DNA of 64,000 nucleotides, from contig OZ255827.1 in assembly GCA_965277625.1 (NCBI GenBank), forward strand, positions 806,001 to 870,000. Direction: 5' to 3'. The position numbers and the translations under genes were made by a program. Of this stretch, positions 43,349 through 52,734 are shown piece after piece (within the stretch, counting starts at the first letter, position 1; every line of letters starts with the position of its first letter). The stretch is from G965195345 sp965277625 (GTDB lineage: Bacteria > Pseudomonadota > Gammaproteobacteria > CAKMZV01). The notes under the pieces are model-generated. The model made no database searches and was not told the DNA's origin. It saw nothing but the letters and a program-made list of their open reading frames with translations.

Positions 43349-44607
43349 GTGCTCGAGGAAACGGTCTGTTGTACATGATCAACGTACCAATCGATGAATT
43401 GTGCGACAAATTTCTCTTGGGGTGCTAATAAACCTTGGGCGTAGGCGTGTGATCTTAGACCTTGCATGACGCTTTCAAAGAGGCGTGCATCTTGTGCATT
43501 GGTCTGTTTCCATACGTGGGTGAGGTGGTGCAAATCATAATCAACCCCTTCTTTGGCATCTTCGTGGACCAACCATTTGGTGATGACTTTACACGTGTCA
43601 GAGGTGATGGGGAATACGCAAGCTGTGACCACATGATCCGACAAAAAATGGTTCCACGAGTTGGGGTTGCCCCACAGCGATAGGGTACTGCCTTCTGGGT
43701 ATGGGAAAGGCGCAAAGCGTTTGTCACAAGCTGGTTTGCCATCAACTGTCATCGATACGGCGTTGTTTGCCAAGGGTAAGCGCGCCACCCGTGCCCATTG
43801 ATTGTTTGGGTAATCTTGGATGGCATAATTCAACCCAAGTTTTTGCCATTCCGCTTCTTTTTTGACCATCAATTGGGCATACTCGTCTTGGCTCTCATCG
43901 TCCACAGCCAAGGCGTCTGGGTCATCGCCATCTGTGCCAAAGCCAAATCCTTGAGCATACAGCGGATGGAGTAATTCTGGATGATTGCTGTTGCAATGAT
44001 AGCATTCGCGATTGTTTTCCATGGCCAACTTCCAGTTGGCTTGTAACACCAATTCCTCTGTATAAGCCACTTTCATTTTATCTATTTCGTAGGGCTGAAC
44101 ATAAGGCGCCAACATGTCTCTAACGGGGCTTATATCGGGTGGTGTGTCGCTCAAACAGATGAAAATCAAGCCACCGATACTTTCAACGGCGACCGACTGT
44201 AAGCGGAATTTGGAGCAGTCAAAATTTGAGCCCATTGAGCCTGCAAAAATCAACTGACCTTCCATGTTATAAGTCCATTGATGATAGTGGCAAACGATGT
44301 TGGCACAGGCGCCTTGTTTTTCTAACAGCACTTGCGAGCCGCGATGGCAACAAACATTGTGGAAACCATTGATGGCGCCTTCTTCATTGCGAATTAAGAT
44401 GACGGACTCCCCCGCAATCTCAACCAATAAATAATCCCCTTCGTCTTTAAAATCCGCCAGACTGGCGGCATAGATCCAGTGGGTTCTAAACAGTTCAAGG
44501 TCGGCTGCAAAGGCATCGTCTTGCATATAAAACGATCGCGGTAAAGTCCAGCCAGATTTATGATCTTGACTCCAATTAAAAATGTTATTTTTTATTTGTG
44601 CATTCAT
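43345..44607 (-). CDS. gbcA: glycine betaine monooxygenase, Rieske oxygenase subunit
   Basis: Oxygenase that removes the first methyl group of glycine betaine as formaldehyde, giving dimethylglycine. 420 residues from ATG 44607, preferred over an in-frame TTG at 44619. Rieske ligands in CCHRGS (C86, H88) and CHYHQW (C106, H109); mononuclear iron ligands in NRECYHCNSNHPE (H204, H209). Sequence around these sites resembles GbcA and its close relative stachydrine demethylase; with dgc and sox in the same operon, betaine is the likely substrate. Confidence 0.93.
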   Translation of the reverse strand: MNAQIKNNIFNWSQDHKSGWTLPRSFYMQDDAFAADLELFRTHWIYAASLADFKDEGDYLLVEIAGESVILIRNEEGAINGFHNVCCHRGSQVLLEKQGACANIVCHYHQWTYNMEGQLIFAGSMGSNFDCSKFRLQSVAVESIGGLIFICLSDTPPDISPVRDMLAPYVQPYEIDKMKVAYTEELVLQANWKLAMENNRECYHCNSNHPELLHPLYAQGFGFGTDGDDPDALAVDDESQDEYAQLMVKKEAEWQKLGLNYAIQDYPNNQWARVARLPLANNAVSMTVDGKPACDKRFAPFPYPEGSTLSLWGNPNSWNHFLSDHVVTACVFPITSDTCKVITKWLVHEDAKEGVDYDLHHLTHVWKQTNAQDARLFESVMQGLRSHAYAQGLLAPQEKFVAQFIDWYVDHVQQTVSSST

Positions 44608-44636
44608 AAGCTTACTCAACGGTTTTAAATGTTAAT

Positions 44637-45398
44637 TTAAGGGGTTAAATTTTTGTTTTTCAACAAATCCCAGATGGCTTGAGCGGCCGCCTGGTCACTA
44701 ATGTGATGAACTTGACCACCAGAACTTGTGCCCACTTGCAAAGTTCTTTTCATGCGTTCGTCACCACCCAATTTGTTGTCTATTTTGAAGCGTTTTCGTA
44801 GTTTTTTAACGGGGCTGATTTGCCACGACATCGCAGATTGGTACGCCCCAATTTTTGGGGTATCCAAGGCATTTATTGTGCCTGCATTTAGGTTGGTGTA
44901 ATTATAGTTAAGCGACGATGGTGCCGATTCATGGACGGTTAAAACCGCGGTGCTGTCACTTGCCAAGTGTTGTTTTTTGCGATAACCGCTCGGTAAGTAT
45001 TGAACGAGGTTTAATCCTTGTTGATCGGCGCGCACTTCGACCACATTCGCCAATAAAGGCTTATCGAGCATTTGGCTGAGATGATAGGGAAGCATGCCAC
45101 TGGCTTCACCACTGAGGGCTTTACGCCCGCACATAATGAGCTTGCTGTCTTGCAACAAGGGTGCACAGTCAGCAATTTGAAAAGTATTGGGCGCTTGGTG
45201 GCAATCGATGGCGGTAATGCCGTAACCTAAGTAGTCATTTAAAGCGTCGTTGTTTTCGCCAAAATGTAAAAACTGAACATCATGTCCTTGTTGATTTAAA
45301 GCCAAAGCCATGCCGCAGACTTTCAAATCTAAGGGTGAGGCGATGGCCTTATTAGACTGAGGGTGAATGGCAATGCTTAATAGAACAGAGATTTTCAT
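44637..45398 (-). CDS. etfB: electron transfer flavoprotein beta subunit of dimethylglycine system
   Basis: 253-residue ETF beta-type protein that pairs with the alpha subunit encoded just upstream. The N-terminus (MKISVLLSIAIHPQ) and the SGEASGMLPYHLSQML segment (about 96-111) fit ETF beta. This divergent ETF pair is the one seen with dgcAB in Pseudomonas, thought to accept electrons from dimethylglycine demethylation. 3 bp after etfA. Confidence 0.85.
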   Translation of the reverse strand: MKISVLLSIAIHPQSNKAIASPLDLKVCGMALALNQQGHDVQFLHFGENNDALNDYLGYGITAIDCHQAPNTFQIADCAPLLQDSKLIMCGRKALSGEASGMLPYHLSQMLDKPLLANVVEVRADQQGLNLVQYLPSGYRKKQHLASDSTAVLTVHESAPSSLNYNYTNLNAGTINALDTPKIGAYQSAMSWQISPVKKLRKRFKIDNKLGGDERMKRTLQVGTSSGGQVHHISDQAAAQAIWDLLKNKNLTP

Positions 45399-45401
45399 GC
45401 T

Positions 45402-46520
45402 TTATCCTGTTTTGTGTTGCAGCGTTGACGCTTCTTGTTCAGCCAAAGCAATGGCTTTTAGATGGTCTAAAACGGCTTTGGCATCGTTGATGTAGGAAAG
45501 ATCGGCGCGTTTGACCATGGCACAACTTTCATCGGTATTGATGGCTATGACCGTCCCACAACTTTTTATGCCTTCGAGGTGTTGCACAGCGCCTGAGATA
45601 CCAAAAGCCAAGTAGATGGTTGCTGTGGTTGTACGACCCGTCGCCCCTACTTGGCAATGGCGTGGCAATTTGCCATCATCGACGACCACTCTTGAGCCAC
45701 CGATGGTTGCGCCCATCGCTTCAGCCGCTGCTATAAAGGCGCCTGTATCGGCGACACCATTGCCCATAGACATGATGAAAGGCGCTTGCTCCAAAGGTAC
45801 GTCCTGTGCATCTAATTTTACCAGTGGGTTTTGCGGTGCCTCTTGTGCAATACTTTGATCAAGTTGAATGTCAACCAACTGGCAGTTCAGCTCTAATTCA
45901 TGCTCACTGATTTGTGACTTAATGCCAATCAGCACAGGCAAAGCATGCGCTGCTTCTTGTTGCTCTGCATTGATTAGACGAATGCAGTCATTTTTTGATA
46001 TTTCAATCACATCGCTGGCATAACTTATTTCGGGGTGCGCAGCAACATAGCGGCGCAAAATCTCACCGCTGCCCCAATCATCATCTGCCAACAAGATGTG
46101 TTTGGGTTGATAATCCTCAACAACAGATTGAATGCTGTCCAAGGCAATGTCCATTTGGGCATAGGGGATGATGTCTGAGTCAAACTGGATGAGCACATCC
46201 GCACCCCATTGACCTAAATCTTGTTCGTGGGTGCCATAAACAACGGCGACAACGGCACAGTTATCCCATTGGTTTGATAGCGCATGGGCAATATACAAAA
46301 GTTCGCGATCATATTGATTCAAACTGCCATTTTTACTCAACAAAATACAAACGATGTGATTTTCGATGGTTGTTAAGTGCCGTAAGGGCTTGTTTGAGGC
46401 GTCGGTTTTTAAGCGATTGGTCAATGCTCGCGCTGAATCAATGGCACGATTACGGGCAATGCGTTTACACCCAGAATCGGTCAAAAAATACGGTGAAATG
46501 TCGGCTATTTTCTTACGCAT
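45402..46520 (-). CDS. etfA: electron transfer flavoprotein alpha subunit of dimethylglycine system
   Basis: 372 residues. The C-terminal FAD domain is clear: GATIGGSRVVVDDGKLP (about 268-284), QVGATGRTTTATIYLAFGISGAVQHLEG (about 289-316, in parts: QVGATGRTTTAT, FGISGAVQHL), and AINTDESCAM. The N-terminal ~60 residues are longer than in ordinary EtfA, as in the dgc-linked subgroup. Located 2 bp after dgcB. Confidence 0.9.
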   Translation of the reverse strand: MRKKIADISPYFLTDSGCKRIARNRAIDSARALTNRLKTDASNKPLRHLTTIENHIVCILLSKNGSLNQYDRELLYIAHALSNQWDNCAVVAVVYGTHEQDLGQWGADVLIQFDSDIIPYAQMDIALDSIQSVVEDYQPKHILLADDDWGSGEILRRYVAAHPEISYASDVIEISKNDCIRLINAEQQEAAHALPVLIGIKSQISEHELELNCQLVDIQLDQSIAQEAPQNPLVKLDAQDVPLEQAPFIMSMGNGVADTGAFIAAAEAMGATIGGSRVVVDDGKLPRHCQVGATGRTTTATIYLAFGISGAVQHLEGIKSCGTVIAINTDESCAMVKRADLSYINDAKAVLDHLKAIALAEQEASTLQHKTG

Positions 46521-46522
46521 GG

Positions 46523-48388
46523 TCAGGCCTCTTTTTGAGTTTCATTCATGTGCATGGATTGGGCGACTAAGGAAATCACATCAACCACCTCAGCGCGGGG
46601 TTCAACCACCCCTTCTAACATCACCTTACAATTGGGACAGCCGACGGCAACGGTGTTGACATCGCATGCTCTGATGTCGTCCATGCGCATATCAGGGATG
46701 CGTTGATCGCCGCTGATGTCAGTAAACGCACTGCCGCCACCCCATCCACAACAGCGTGACTTCATTTTGGAGCGTTGCATTTCTTTGACTTCAATGCCAA
46801 TGTGTTTGAGCAATGAACGGGGCGCATCGATGACTTCGTTGTAGCGTCCAAGATAACAGGGATCGTGGTAGGTTAAGGATTGGTTCAAGGGTGCGGTTTT
46901 AATCTTGTTATCGGTCACAATCAGCTGATGTAAATAAGTCGTGGCGTGTTCAATGTCAAAGTGGCCATCAAATTCAGGGTATTCATTGCTGATCACATGA
47001 AAAATGTGGGGGTCTAAGGTGACAATTTTATTGAATTTTACGGCTTTTAATCGAGCGATCATATCAGTGGCAAGGCGCTTAAATAAGATTTCATCACCCA
47101 GACGACGCGCCACATCACCGACATCGCTTTCGCCTTCTAAGGCCGCCACCGTAATGTTGGCTTTGCGTAAAAGTGCGATCAAATCGCGTAAGGTCTTTTG
47201 GGCGCGCACATCAAAAGCACTTTCGCCGCAAAGCAGCAAGACATCGTAACTTTGGTCAGCGTTGGCAAATGGTATGTCTAAGTCATCCATCCACTGGTGA
47301 CGGCGTTGATTTTTAAACCCACCGACTGTATCTGTCTGACGTAAATTGGTCAGGGCTTCTACGGCTTTTTCTGGCAAATCACCTTGGGTCATGGTGATGT
47401 GTCTGCGCATATCGATGATGGCATCCACGTGTTCAATCATCATGGGGCACTCATAAACACATGCTCGGCACGTGGTACAGGCAAAAAGCGTTTCAGGCGC
47501 AATGGACTGAGACAAGGGGTCTCCCACAAATACTTTTTCGTCGCGCGCTTGTTTGTGCGGATGGTGTGAACCGCTATAGTCTGAATCATTGGCGCCGATG
47601 CTTTGCAAATACAAATCTTGGATGAGTTTTTTAGGATTTAAAGGCTGACCACTGGCAAAAGCTGGGCAGGCTTGTTCGCACCGTCCACATTCTATGCAGG
47701 CATCAAAACTTAAGATTTGTTGCCAGCTGAAATCGGTGATCGTTTGGCTGCCGAGCGATGTGGGCTCAGCCAAAGTTTTTAAATCAGTGGCGCGTTCATG
47801 ATTAAATCGTTGTTGCCGCGGGTGGAATGCCAAGTGGGCTGACCCTGAAATAATGTGTTTTAACGGTGCATTGAAATAACCTGCCCAAAATAAGGTAAAC
47901 AAGCCCATGCAGGCGATTAATAAACCGACTAAATTGAAGGTAGTCCAAAGAATGAGAAGCACGCCAACCGTGACGCCAACGGCGGCTGAAAGCGTCCATT
48001 GAAAGCGCCCATAAGACAAATGACTGGGCTGGTCTTTGCGTCTTTTGAGCAACAGCCTGCAACCCACCAAGACCAAGACTAAGGCAATGGTGATCAATCC
48101 TTTGAGCAATAAACCAACGGGCATGATAACGCTTAAAAAGCTCAAGCCCAGCACTAAAATCATGCCGCCTGCAAAAAAGATGTGCATGCGTGCCGCTTCT
48201 TTATCGCGCGCCACGATGTGATGCAAATCAACAAAATAGCGTTTTGGAATGGTGGTCAAAGCCATCCAGTTGATTGGCTCTGAAGTGGCTTTGCCTTGAC
48301 GCCAGATATTGACCCGTTTTAGGGTGCCAAAGACCAAGCCTGTAAGGCTAAATCCAGCGAGGAGAAAGAGGGCAAATGTGGTGGACAT
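46523..48388 (-). CDS. dgcB: dimethylglycine demethylase subunit, Fe-S oxidoreductase
   Basis: Membrane iron-sulfur protein that works with DgcA in converting dimethylglycine to sarcosine and passes electrons toward the quinone pool. 621 residues from ATG 48388, chosen because it begins 2 nt after the dgcA stop and starts the first membrane helix. About five membrane helices within 1-172, two 4Fe-4S clusters (C231/234/237/241 and C304/307/310/314) and a C-terminal CCG domain with CCGWGGGS. Confidence 0.92.
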   Translation of the reverse strand: MSTTFALFLLAGFSLTGLVFGTLKRVNIWRQGKATSEPINWMALTTIPKRYFVDLHHIVARDKEAARMHIFFAGGMILVLGLSFLSVIMPVGLLLKGLITIALVLVLVGCRLLLKRRKDQPSHLSYGRFQWTLSAAVGVTVGVLLILWTTFNLVGLLIACMGLFTLFWAGYFNAPLKHIISGSAHLAFHPRQQRFNHERATDLKTLAEPTSLGSQTITDFSWQQILSFDACIECGRCEQACPAFASGQPLNPKKLIQDLYLQSIGANDSDYSGSHHPHKQARDEKVFVGDPLSQSIAPETLFACTTCRACVYECPMMIEHVDAIIDMRRHITMTQGDLPEKAVEALTNLRQTDTVGGFKNQRRHQWMDDLDIPFANADQSYDVLLLCGESAFDVRAQKTLRDLIALLRKANITVAALEGESDVGDVARRLGDEILFKRLATDMIARLKAVKFNKIVTLDPHIFHVISNEYPEFDGHFDIEHATTYLHQLIVTDNKIKTAPLNQSLTYHDPCYLGRYNEVIDAPRSLLKHIGIEVKEMQRSKMKSRCCGWGGGSAFTDISGDQRIPDMRMDDIRACDVNTVAVGCPNCKVMLEGVVEPRAEVVDVISLVAQSMHMNETQKEA

Positions 48389-48390
48389 GC

Positions 48391-50445
48391 TCAAAAATCT
48401 TTGGCTAAGCGTAGTGAATCGTACAAACAGCCATGGATGTTGCGTGAACAAACGGCTTCACCGACACGATAGAGCAAGAAGCCGTTATCCATGGGTTCAG
48501 TGAGCTCTGCCTGGGGTTTATGGTTGTACATCAAATTGAGGTTTATAATGCCTTTGTTGCGTGATTCAGATTGTAGTTCATAATAGAGCGATTCATTGGG
48601 CATGGTGCCGTTTTCGATCACCACTTGATCGACTTCGCGCTCTTCGATGTTGCCCGAATATTCGTTTTTCAAAACCGCAATTAATTGGTCGTCTTCTTTA
48701 TAAACATTTTCCAACATTAAATTGGGGCTGAAAATAACGCCTTTGTCGCACAGGCTTCGGTAGAAAATAGGGAAGGAAGTGCCGCCCACATTTTCGCCAA
48801 CCATGGGGTCTGGCGTGGCCAATTCAACCAAGGCGCCTTTGTGCGCCATAAAGTCCGCCATACTTACCCCTGCCTGCGAGCCAACCCCGTCAAACAATAA
48901 CACATTGGCTTTGACTTCAACGGTGCCGTCGAGCACATCCCAGCCATCGTCTGCCAGCTTATGTTCAGTCCAGTGGGGATTCTCGTTTAAGTGGTTGTGT
49001 CCGCCGGTTGCAATAACGACGATGTCGGGTTTCTCATTTAAAATCATGGCCTTATCGGCAGTGACGCCACAGCGCACATCGACTTGCAAGCGTTTCAATT
49101 CCATATCAAACCAGCGAATGATGCCAGCCATTTGGTCCCGCTGGGGGGCTTTGGCTGCCAATTTCACTTGACCGCCAACTTTGGCTTGCTTCTCAAACAA
49201 TACCACATCATTACCCCGTTCTTTGGCCACTCTGGCCGCTTCTAAGCCAGCAGGTCCACCGCCGACGACGACCACTTTTACGGGATCACCTGATTTTTTC
49301 TCAATCAAGTGCGGCATAAACTCTTCACGATTGGTCGCGGCATTTTGAACACAAAGCACGTCTTGGCCTTTGTATTGACGATCAATGCAATAATTAGCGC
49401 CCACACATTGTTTTATTTGATTTTCTTTGCCTTCCAAGGTTTTGTTGACCAAGTGTGGGTCTGCAATATGGGCACGCGTCATGCCGACCATGTCACAAAA
49501 GCCTTGGGCCAGAATACTTTCTGCTTGATTGGCATCTTTGATGCTTTGGGCGTGCATCACGGGTACTTTCACCACTGCCTTGATGCCAGCCGCAAGGTGG
49601 ACAAAAGGCGTGGGGGGTAGCGCCATGGGTGGCATGCAATTGGCCAATGTATTATGTGAATCGGCACCAGACCCAATGACAGAGAAGAAATCGATTAAGC
49701 CCGTTTCATCCATAATGCCTGCTATCTCTTGCAGTTGTTCATGATTTAAACCGTCTTCATGAAACTCATCTGCACTGACTCGAATACCCACACAAAAATC
49801 AGCGCCCACTGCTTCGCGTACCGCCGTGTACATTTCAATGCCAAAGCGCATGCGATTTTCAAGTGAACCGCCATATTCATCGGTGCGTTTATTGGTGCGC
49901 GGTGACCAAAATTGATCGACCAAATGCTGGTGGGCACAAGAAAATTCGATGCCGTCTAAGCCGCCTTCTTTGACGCGCACAGCCGCCGCTGCATAATCTT
50001 GGATGATGCGTTTGATTTCATGTTTTTCAATAATCTTGGCAAAACCGCGGTGTACGGGCTCGCGTATGCCGCTGGGGCTGACCAAATGCGGCCAATTTTC
50101 ACCAAAATAATTGGAGCGTCGCCCCATGTGGGTGGCCTGAATCATAATTTTTGTGCCGTGACGGTGCATGACTTCAGCTAAATTTTGCAAATGGGGAATG
50201 ACCGTATCCTTCGTTAAATCAATGGATTTCCACCATGAGGCTGGGCTGTCAATACTGACGGGGCTTGAACCACCACAGATGGCCAATCCTAATCCGCCTT
50301 TGGCTTTTTCTTCGTAATAGGCCAAATAACGACCTGTGGGGTTGCCATTGACAGGGGTGACTTCTGCGTGCGCCGTACTAACGAAGCGGTTTTTTATTTT
50401 GACCTTGTTGAGGGTAATGGGGGAAAAAAGATTTGGATAGCTCAT
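48391..50445 (-). CDS. dgcA: dimethylglycine demethylase subunit, FMN oxidoreductase
   Basis: 684-residue flavoprotein of the trimethylamine-dehydrogenase / old yellow enzyme group. N-terminal TIM barrel with TAHAEVTP and AGGLGL-like KGGLGLAICGG, a 4Fe-4S binding stretch CVGANYCIDRQ...CVQNAA near 345-370, then a C-terminal FAD/NAD domain starting VVVVGGGPAGLEAA (about 394-407). With dgcB and the ETF pair following, it demethylates dimethylglycine. Overlaps the DUF5943 gene by ATGA. Confidence 0.93.
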   Translation of the reverse strand: MSYPNLFSPITLNKVKIKNRFVSTAHAEVTPVNGNPTGRYLAYYEEKAKGGLGLAICGGSSPVSIDSPASWWKSIDLTKDTVIPHLQNLAEVMHRHGTKIMIQATHMGRRSNYFGENWPHLVSPSGIREPVHRGFAKIIEKHEIKRIIQDYAAAAVRVKEGGLDGIEFSCAHQHLVDQFWSPRTNKRTDEYGGSLENRMRFGIEMYTAVREAVGADFCVGIRVSADEFHEDGLNHEQLQEIAGIMDETGLIDFFSVIGSGADSHNTLANCMPPMALPPTPFVHLAAGIKAVVKVPVMHAQSIKDANQAESILAQGFCDMVGMTRAHIADPHLVNKTLEGKENQIKQCVGANYCIDRQYKGQDVLCVQNAATNREEFMPHLIEKKSGDPVKVVVVGGGPAGLEAARVAKERGNDVVLFEKQAKVGGQVKLAAKAPQRDQMAGIIRWFDMELKRLQVDVRCGVTADKAMILNEKPDIVVIATGGHNHLNENPHWTEHKLADDGWDVLDGTVEVKANVLLFDGVGSQAGVSMADFMAHKGALVELATPDPMVGENVGGTSFPIFYRSLCDKGVIFSPNLMLENVYKEDDQLIAVLKNEYSGNIEEREVDQVVIENGTMPNESLYYELQSESRNKGIINLNLMYNHKPQAELTEPMDNGFLLYRVGEAVCSRNIHGCLYDSLRLAKDF

Positions 50446-50981
50446 GACAGGACCTCAACTTTAAAGAGACAGTTTTCAGTTTTTGCAACGGCGGCGCATT
50501 GGTGCTCGTGGCATTGATATTTTAGCGACCAGCCCATTGTATCGCTGACCCAATCGGAGGCCCCCACAAACCATCCTTCAAACAAATAACAGCACGTGTT
50601 TGAAGCGGACTGATCAAATGCCACCTTATGTTTGACAAAGGAGGAATGGCGTAGCTCAATGGTGGCTGAGCCTTGGGCCAGATTTTGATCTTTAAATGCC
50701 AGTAAGCCCCAGCCTCTTTGGGACAAGCGCTCAAGATAGAACTCAAAACAGGGGATGGGTTCTAAGCCATAGGTTTTGGCGGTCTCTTGACACCAGAAGT
50801 AGGCAGATTTATAACCGGATTGATAGAGGTTGTCGCGATACGCTTCTCGCCCAACAATGTCTTCCATGCCCAAGTGTAAATTGTTAAAAAAGTGCCGAGG
50901 CATGTACAGCATCGGTAAGCCATCACTTTCCCAGACGCCCGTTTCTTCGTTGACATCAATGGGTAATTTTGGATTTGCCAT
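50442..50981 (-). CDS. DUF5943-type protein of the betaine operon
   Basis: 179 residues from ATG 50981 (MANPKLPIDV), which overlaps the dipeptidase stop as TGATG and has a GGAGG site. A conserved gene of unknown function that sits at this place, between a dipeptidase and dgcA, also in Pseudomonas (PA5397-like). No membrane segments; several Cys, His and Trp residues (e.g. FWCQETAK, NTCCYLFEGW). The fold may be like V4R / 4-vinyl-reductase ligand-binding domains; this is an inference. Confidence 0.75.
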   Translation of the reverse strand: MANPKLPIDVNEETGVWESDGLPMLYMPRHFFNNLHLGMEDIVGREAYRDNLYQSGYKSAYFWCQETAKTYGLEPIPCFEFYLERLSQRGWGLLAFKDQNLAQGSATIELRHSSFVKHKVAFDQSASNTCCYLFEGWFVGASDWVSDTMGWSLKYQCHEHQCAAVAKTENCLFKVEVLS

Positions 50982-51952
50982 CAGTCCTCCATCCATACTT
51001 CTTTGAGGAGCTGAACCCAGTTGGCTCCCATGATTTTTTCAATTTTTGAATCGGACCAACCGGCTCTTTGCATGGCATCGGTGAGGTTGGGGAATTCGCC
51101 TAAGGTTTGTATGCCTTTGGGGTTGATGATTTCACCAAATTCAGTCAGTTTACGGCCAAAGCCTTTGTCGTGCGTGATGTAATCAAAAAATGCGCGATCG
51201 TGTCCTTGGGTGAAATCTGTGCCAACGCCAACGCGATCTTCACCCACTATATTGACAATATAACCGATAGCTTTAACATAGTCATCAACGGTTGAATGAA
51301 TGCCATTTTCCAAAAAGGGTGGAAACATGGTTACCCCGACAAAACCACCTTGTTCGGCAATGAATTTTAGGTCCTCATCGGATTTATTGCGCGGATGCTC
51401 TTTCAATCCTGCAGGCAAGCAATGCGAATAACAAACGGGTTTTTTGGAAGCCAATATGACGTCTCTGGAACTTTTGGCGCCAACGTGAGACAGATCGCAC
51501 AACACGCCTGCTTTATTCATGGCTTCAACCACATCGTGGCCGTAATCGGATAAGCCTTTATCGGTTTCGTAGCAACCAGTACAAATAAGGTTTTGGGTGT
51601 TGTAAGCCATCTGAATGATGCCCACGCCCAAATCTTTCAACACTTGCACATAGCCCAAATTGTCTTCGATGGGATGGGCATTTTGCAGACCCATCATAAT
51701 ACCAGTTTTGTTCTCCGCCTTGGCTCTCATAATGTCTTTGGTGGTCCAAACTTTGAGCAATAGATCAGCATTGTCCTCAATGTCTTTATTCATATTGGCA
51801 ATGTTATTGACCGTGCCTTGGAAATTCTCCCAAAATGCCACCGTACAGTTGGCTGCGGTAATGCCGCCTTTGTGCATGTCTTCATACACAGAACGTTCCC
51901 ATTTTGAAACGATCAGTCCGTCTATAACGATGAGCGAGTCGTGTAATGTCAT
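50981..51952 (-). CDS. membrane dipeptidase, peptidase family M19
   Basis: 323-residue zinc hydrolase of the renal-dipeptidase family. Family features include GLQNAHPI (about 89-96), LICTGCYETDKGLSDYG (near 123-139, in parts: GLSDYG), DLSHVGAKSSRDVI (about 154-167), and VGVGTDFT. No signal peptide is visible, so it is likely cytoplasmic. Its role in betaine breakdown is not known, although the gene is commonly found in dgc operons. Start overlaps the regulator stop by ATGA. Confidence 0.9.
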   Translation of the reverse strand: MTLHDSLIVIDGLIVSKWERSVYEDMHKGGITAANCTVAFWENFQGTVNNIANMNKDIEDNADLLLKVWTTKDIMRAKAENKTGIMMGLQNAHPIEDNLGYVQVLKDLGVGIIQMAYNTQNLICTGCYETDKGLSDYGHDVVEAMNKAGVLCDLSHVGAKSSRDVILASKKPVCYSHCLPAGLKEHPRNKSDEDLKFIAEQGGFVGVTMFPPFLENGIHSTVDDYVKAIGYIVNIVGEDRVGVGTDFTQGHDRAFFDYITHDKGFGRKLTEFGEIINPKGIQTLGEFPNLTDAMQRAGWSDSKIEKIMGANWVQLLKEVWMED

Positions 51953-52584
51953 TGAGTATCTCCTGTTGTTGGTTTGGTGACCAATGGATTTTTATGGATG
52001 ATTTCTGTCAAGGCGCGTCGAATGTCTTGTTGAGTCGATTGCGCGGTGGGGTACATTTGAGTGACCACGCTCGATACCCAGAAACCTTGAAAATTGGCAA
52101 AATAGGTTTTTGCGGCTTGGCTTGCCCAAGCAGAATCGCCATAGATTATTTGAAATTGGTGGGCAAAATTACTAATCATACGATGATGATACACATGAAG
52201 CAGCCGTTGAACTCGATCGTCACTCAAAGATTGACTCCAAAAACTGAGCCAAATTTTAGCGCGTGCTGGTGAGCTGTGATCCTTACTAAAATGGATGAGC
52301 ACATACTGAATAAGCTTCTCAAAAGCATCGACTTCCGATTTTGACACCTTTAAAGTTTTTAAGCGAATGTCCTCGACAAAATAGGCATAAGCTTCATAAA
52401 TGAGGTTTTCTTTGGTGCCAAAATGGTGATGCAAGATGCCCGTTGACATCCCTGTTTTTTTGCTGATACGTTTGGTTGTGGCACCTTCAACGCCATACTC
52501 ACTGACGACATTGAGCGTTTGAAGCAGAGTATGCTCGATGGTTTCAAACTTTTGCGAATTTTCTTCAGCGTGGTTGGCAATCAT
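51949..52584 (-). CDS. TetR-family regulator, BetI-like
   Basis: 211 residues with an N-terminal TetR helix-turn-helix (about 33-65: GATTKRISKKTGMSTG then ILHHHFGTKENLI) and a ligand-binding C-terminal domain that resembles BetI, the choline-responsive repressor. It is the first gene of the 13-gene betaine operon and directly follows two perfect palindromes and a promoter, so self-repression and repression of the pathway, relieved by betaine or a relative, is the natural reading. True BetI controls betBA choline oxidation; no betA or betB is here. Confidence 0.88.
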   Translation of the reverse strand: MIANHAEENSQKFETIEHTLLQTLNVVSEYGVEGATTKRISKKTGMSTGILHHHFGTKENLIYEAYAYFVEDIRLKTLKVSKSEVDAFEKLIQYVLIHFSKDHSSPARAKIWLSFWSQSLSDDRVQRLLHVYHHRMISNFAHQFQIIYGDSAWASQAAKTYFANFQGFWVSSVVTQMYPTAQSTQQDIRRALTEIIHKNPLVTKPTTGDTQ

Positions 52585-52669
52585 ACGATAACTATAGGCT
52601 CTATTGAAGGGCTCTTACGCCACAGCCATGATGGTTCCATCAATCATTTAGTGGCACTATAAAGTCGCC

Positions 52670-52702
52670 ATTATCATACTGATTGACTAACTTGTCAATC
52701 AG
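52670..52702 (-). promoter_or_regulatory. promoter and operator of the betaine operon
   Basis: Minus-strand TTGACA (52698-52693) and GATAAT (52675-52670) are exactly 17 bp apart, 86 bp before the regulator ATG. A perfect dyad CTGATTGAC-N6-GTCAATCAG (52679-52702) covers the -35 box and much of the spacer, the ideal place for repressor binding. Confidence 0.7.
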
Positions 52703-52718
52703 TTGGCAATTAAAAAGA

Positions 52719-52734
52719 TTGATAAATTTATCAA
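52719..52734. promoter_or_regulatory. second palindrome upstream of betaine promoter
   Basis: Perfect 16-bp palindrome TTGATAAATTTATCAA, 16 bp upstream of the first dyad. Both share a TTGAT/ATCAA-type half-site, as do BetI operators, so it may be a second site for the same regulator. Confidence 0.55.
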
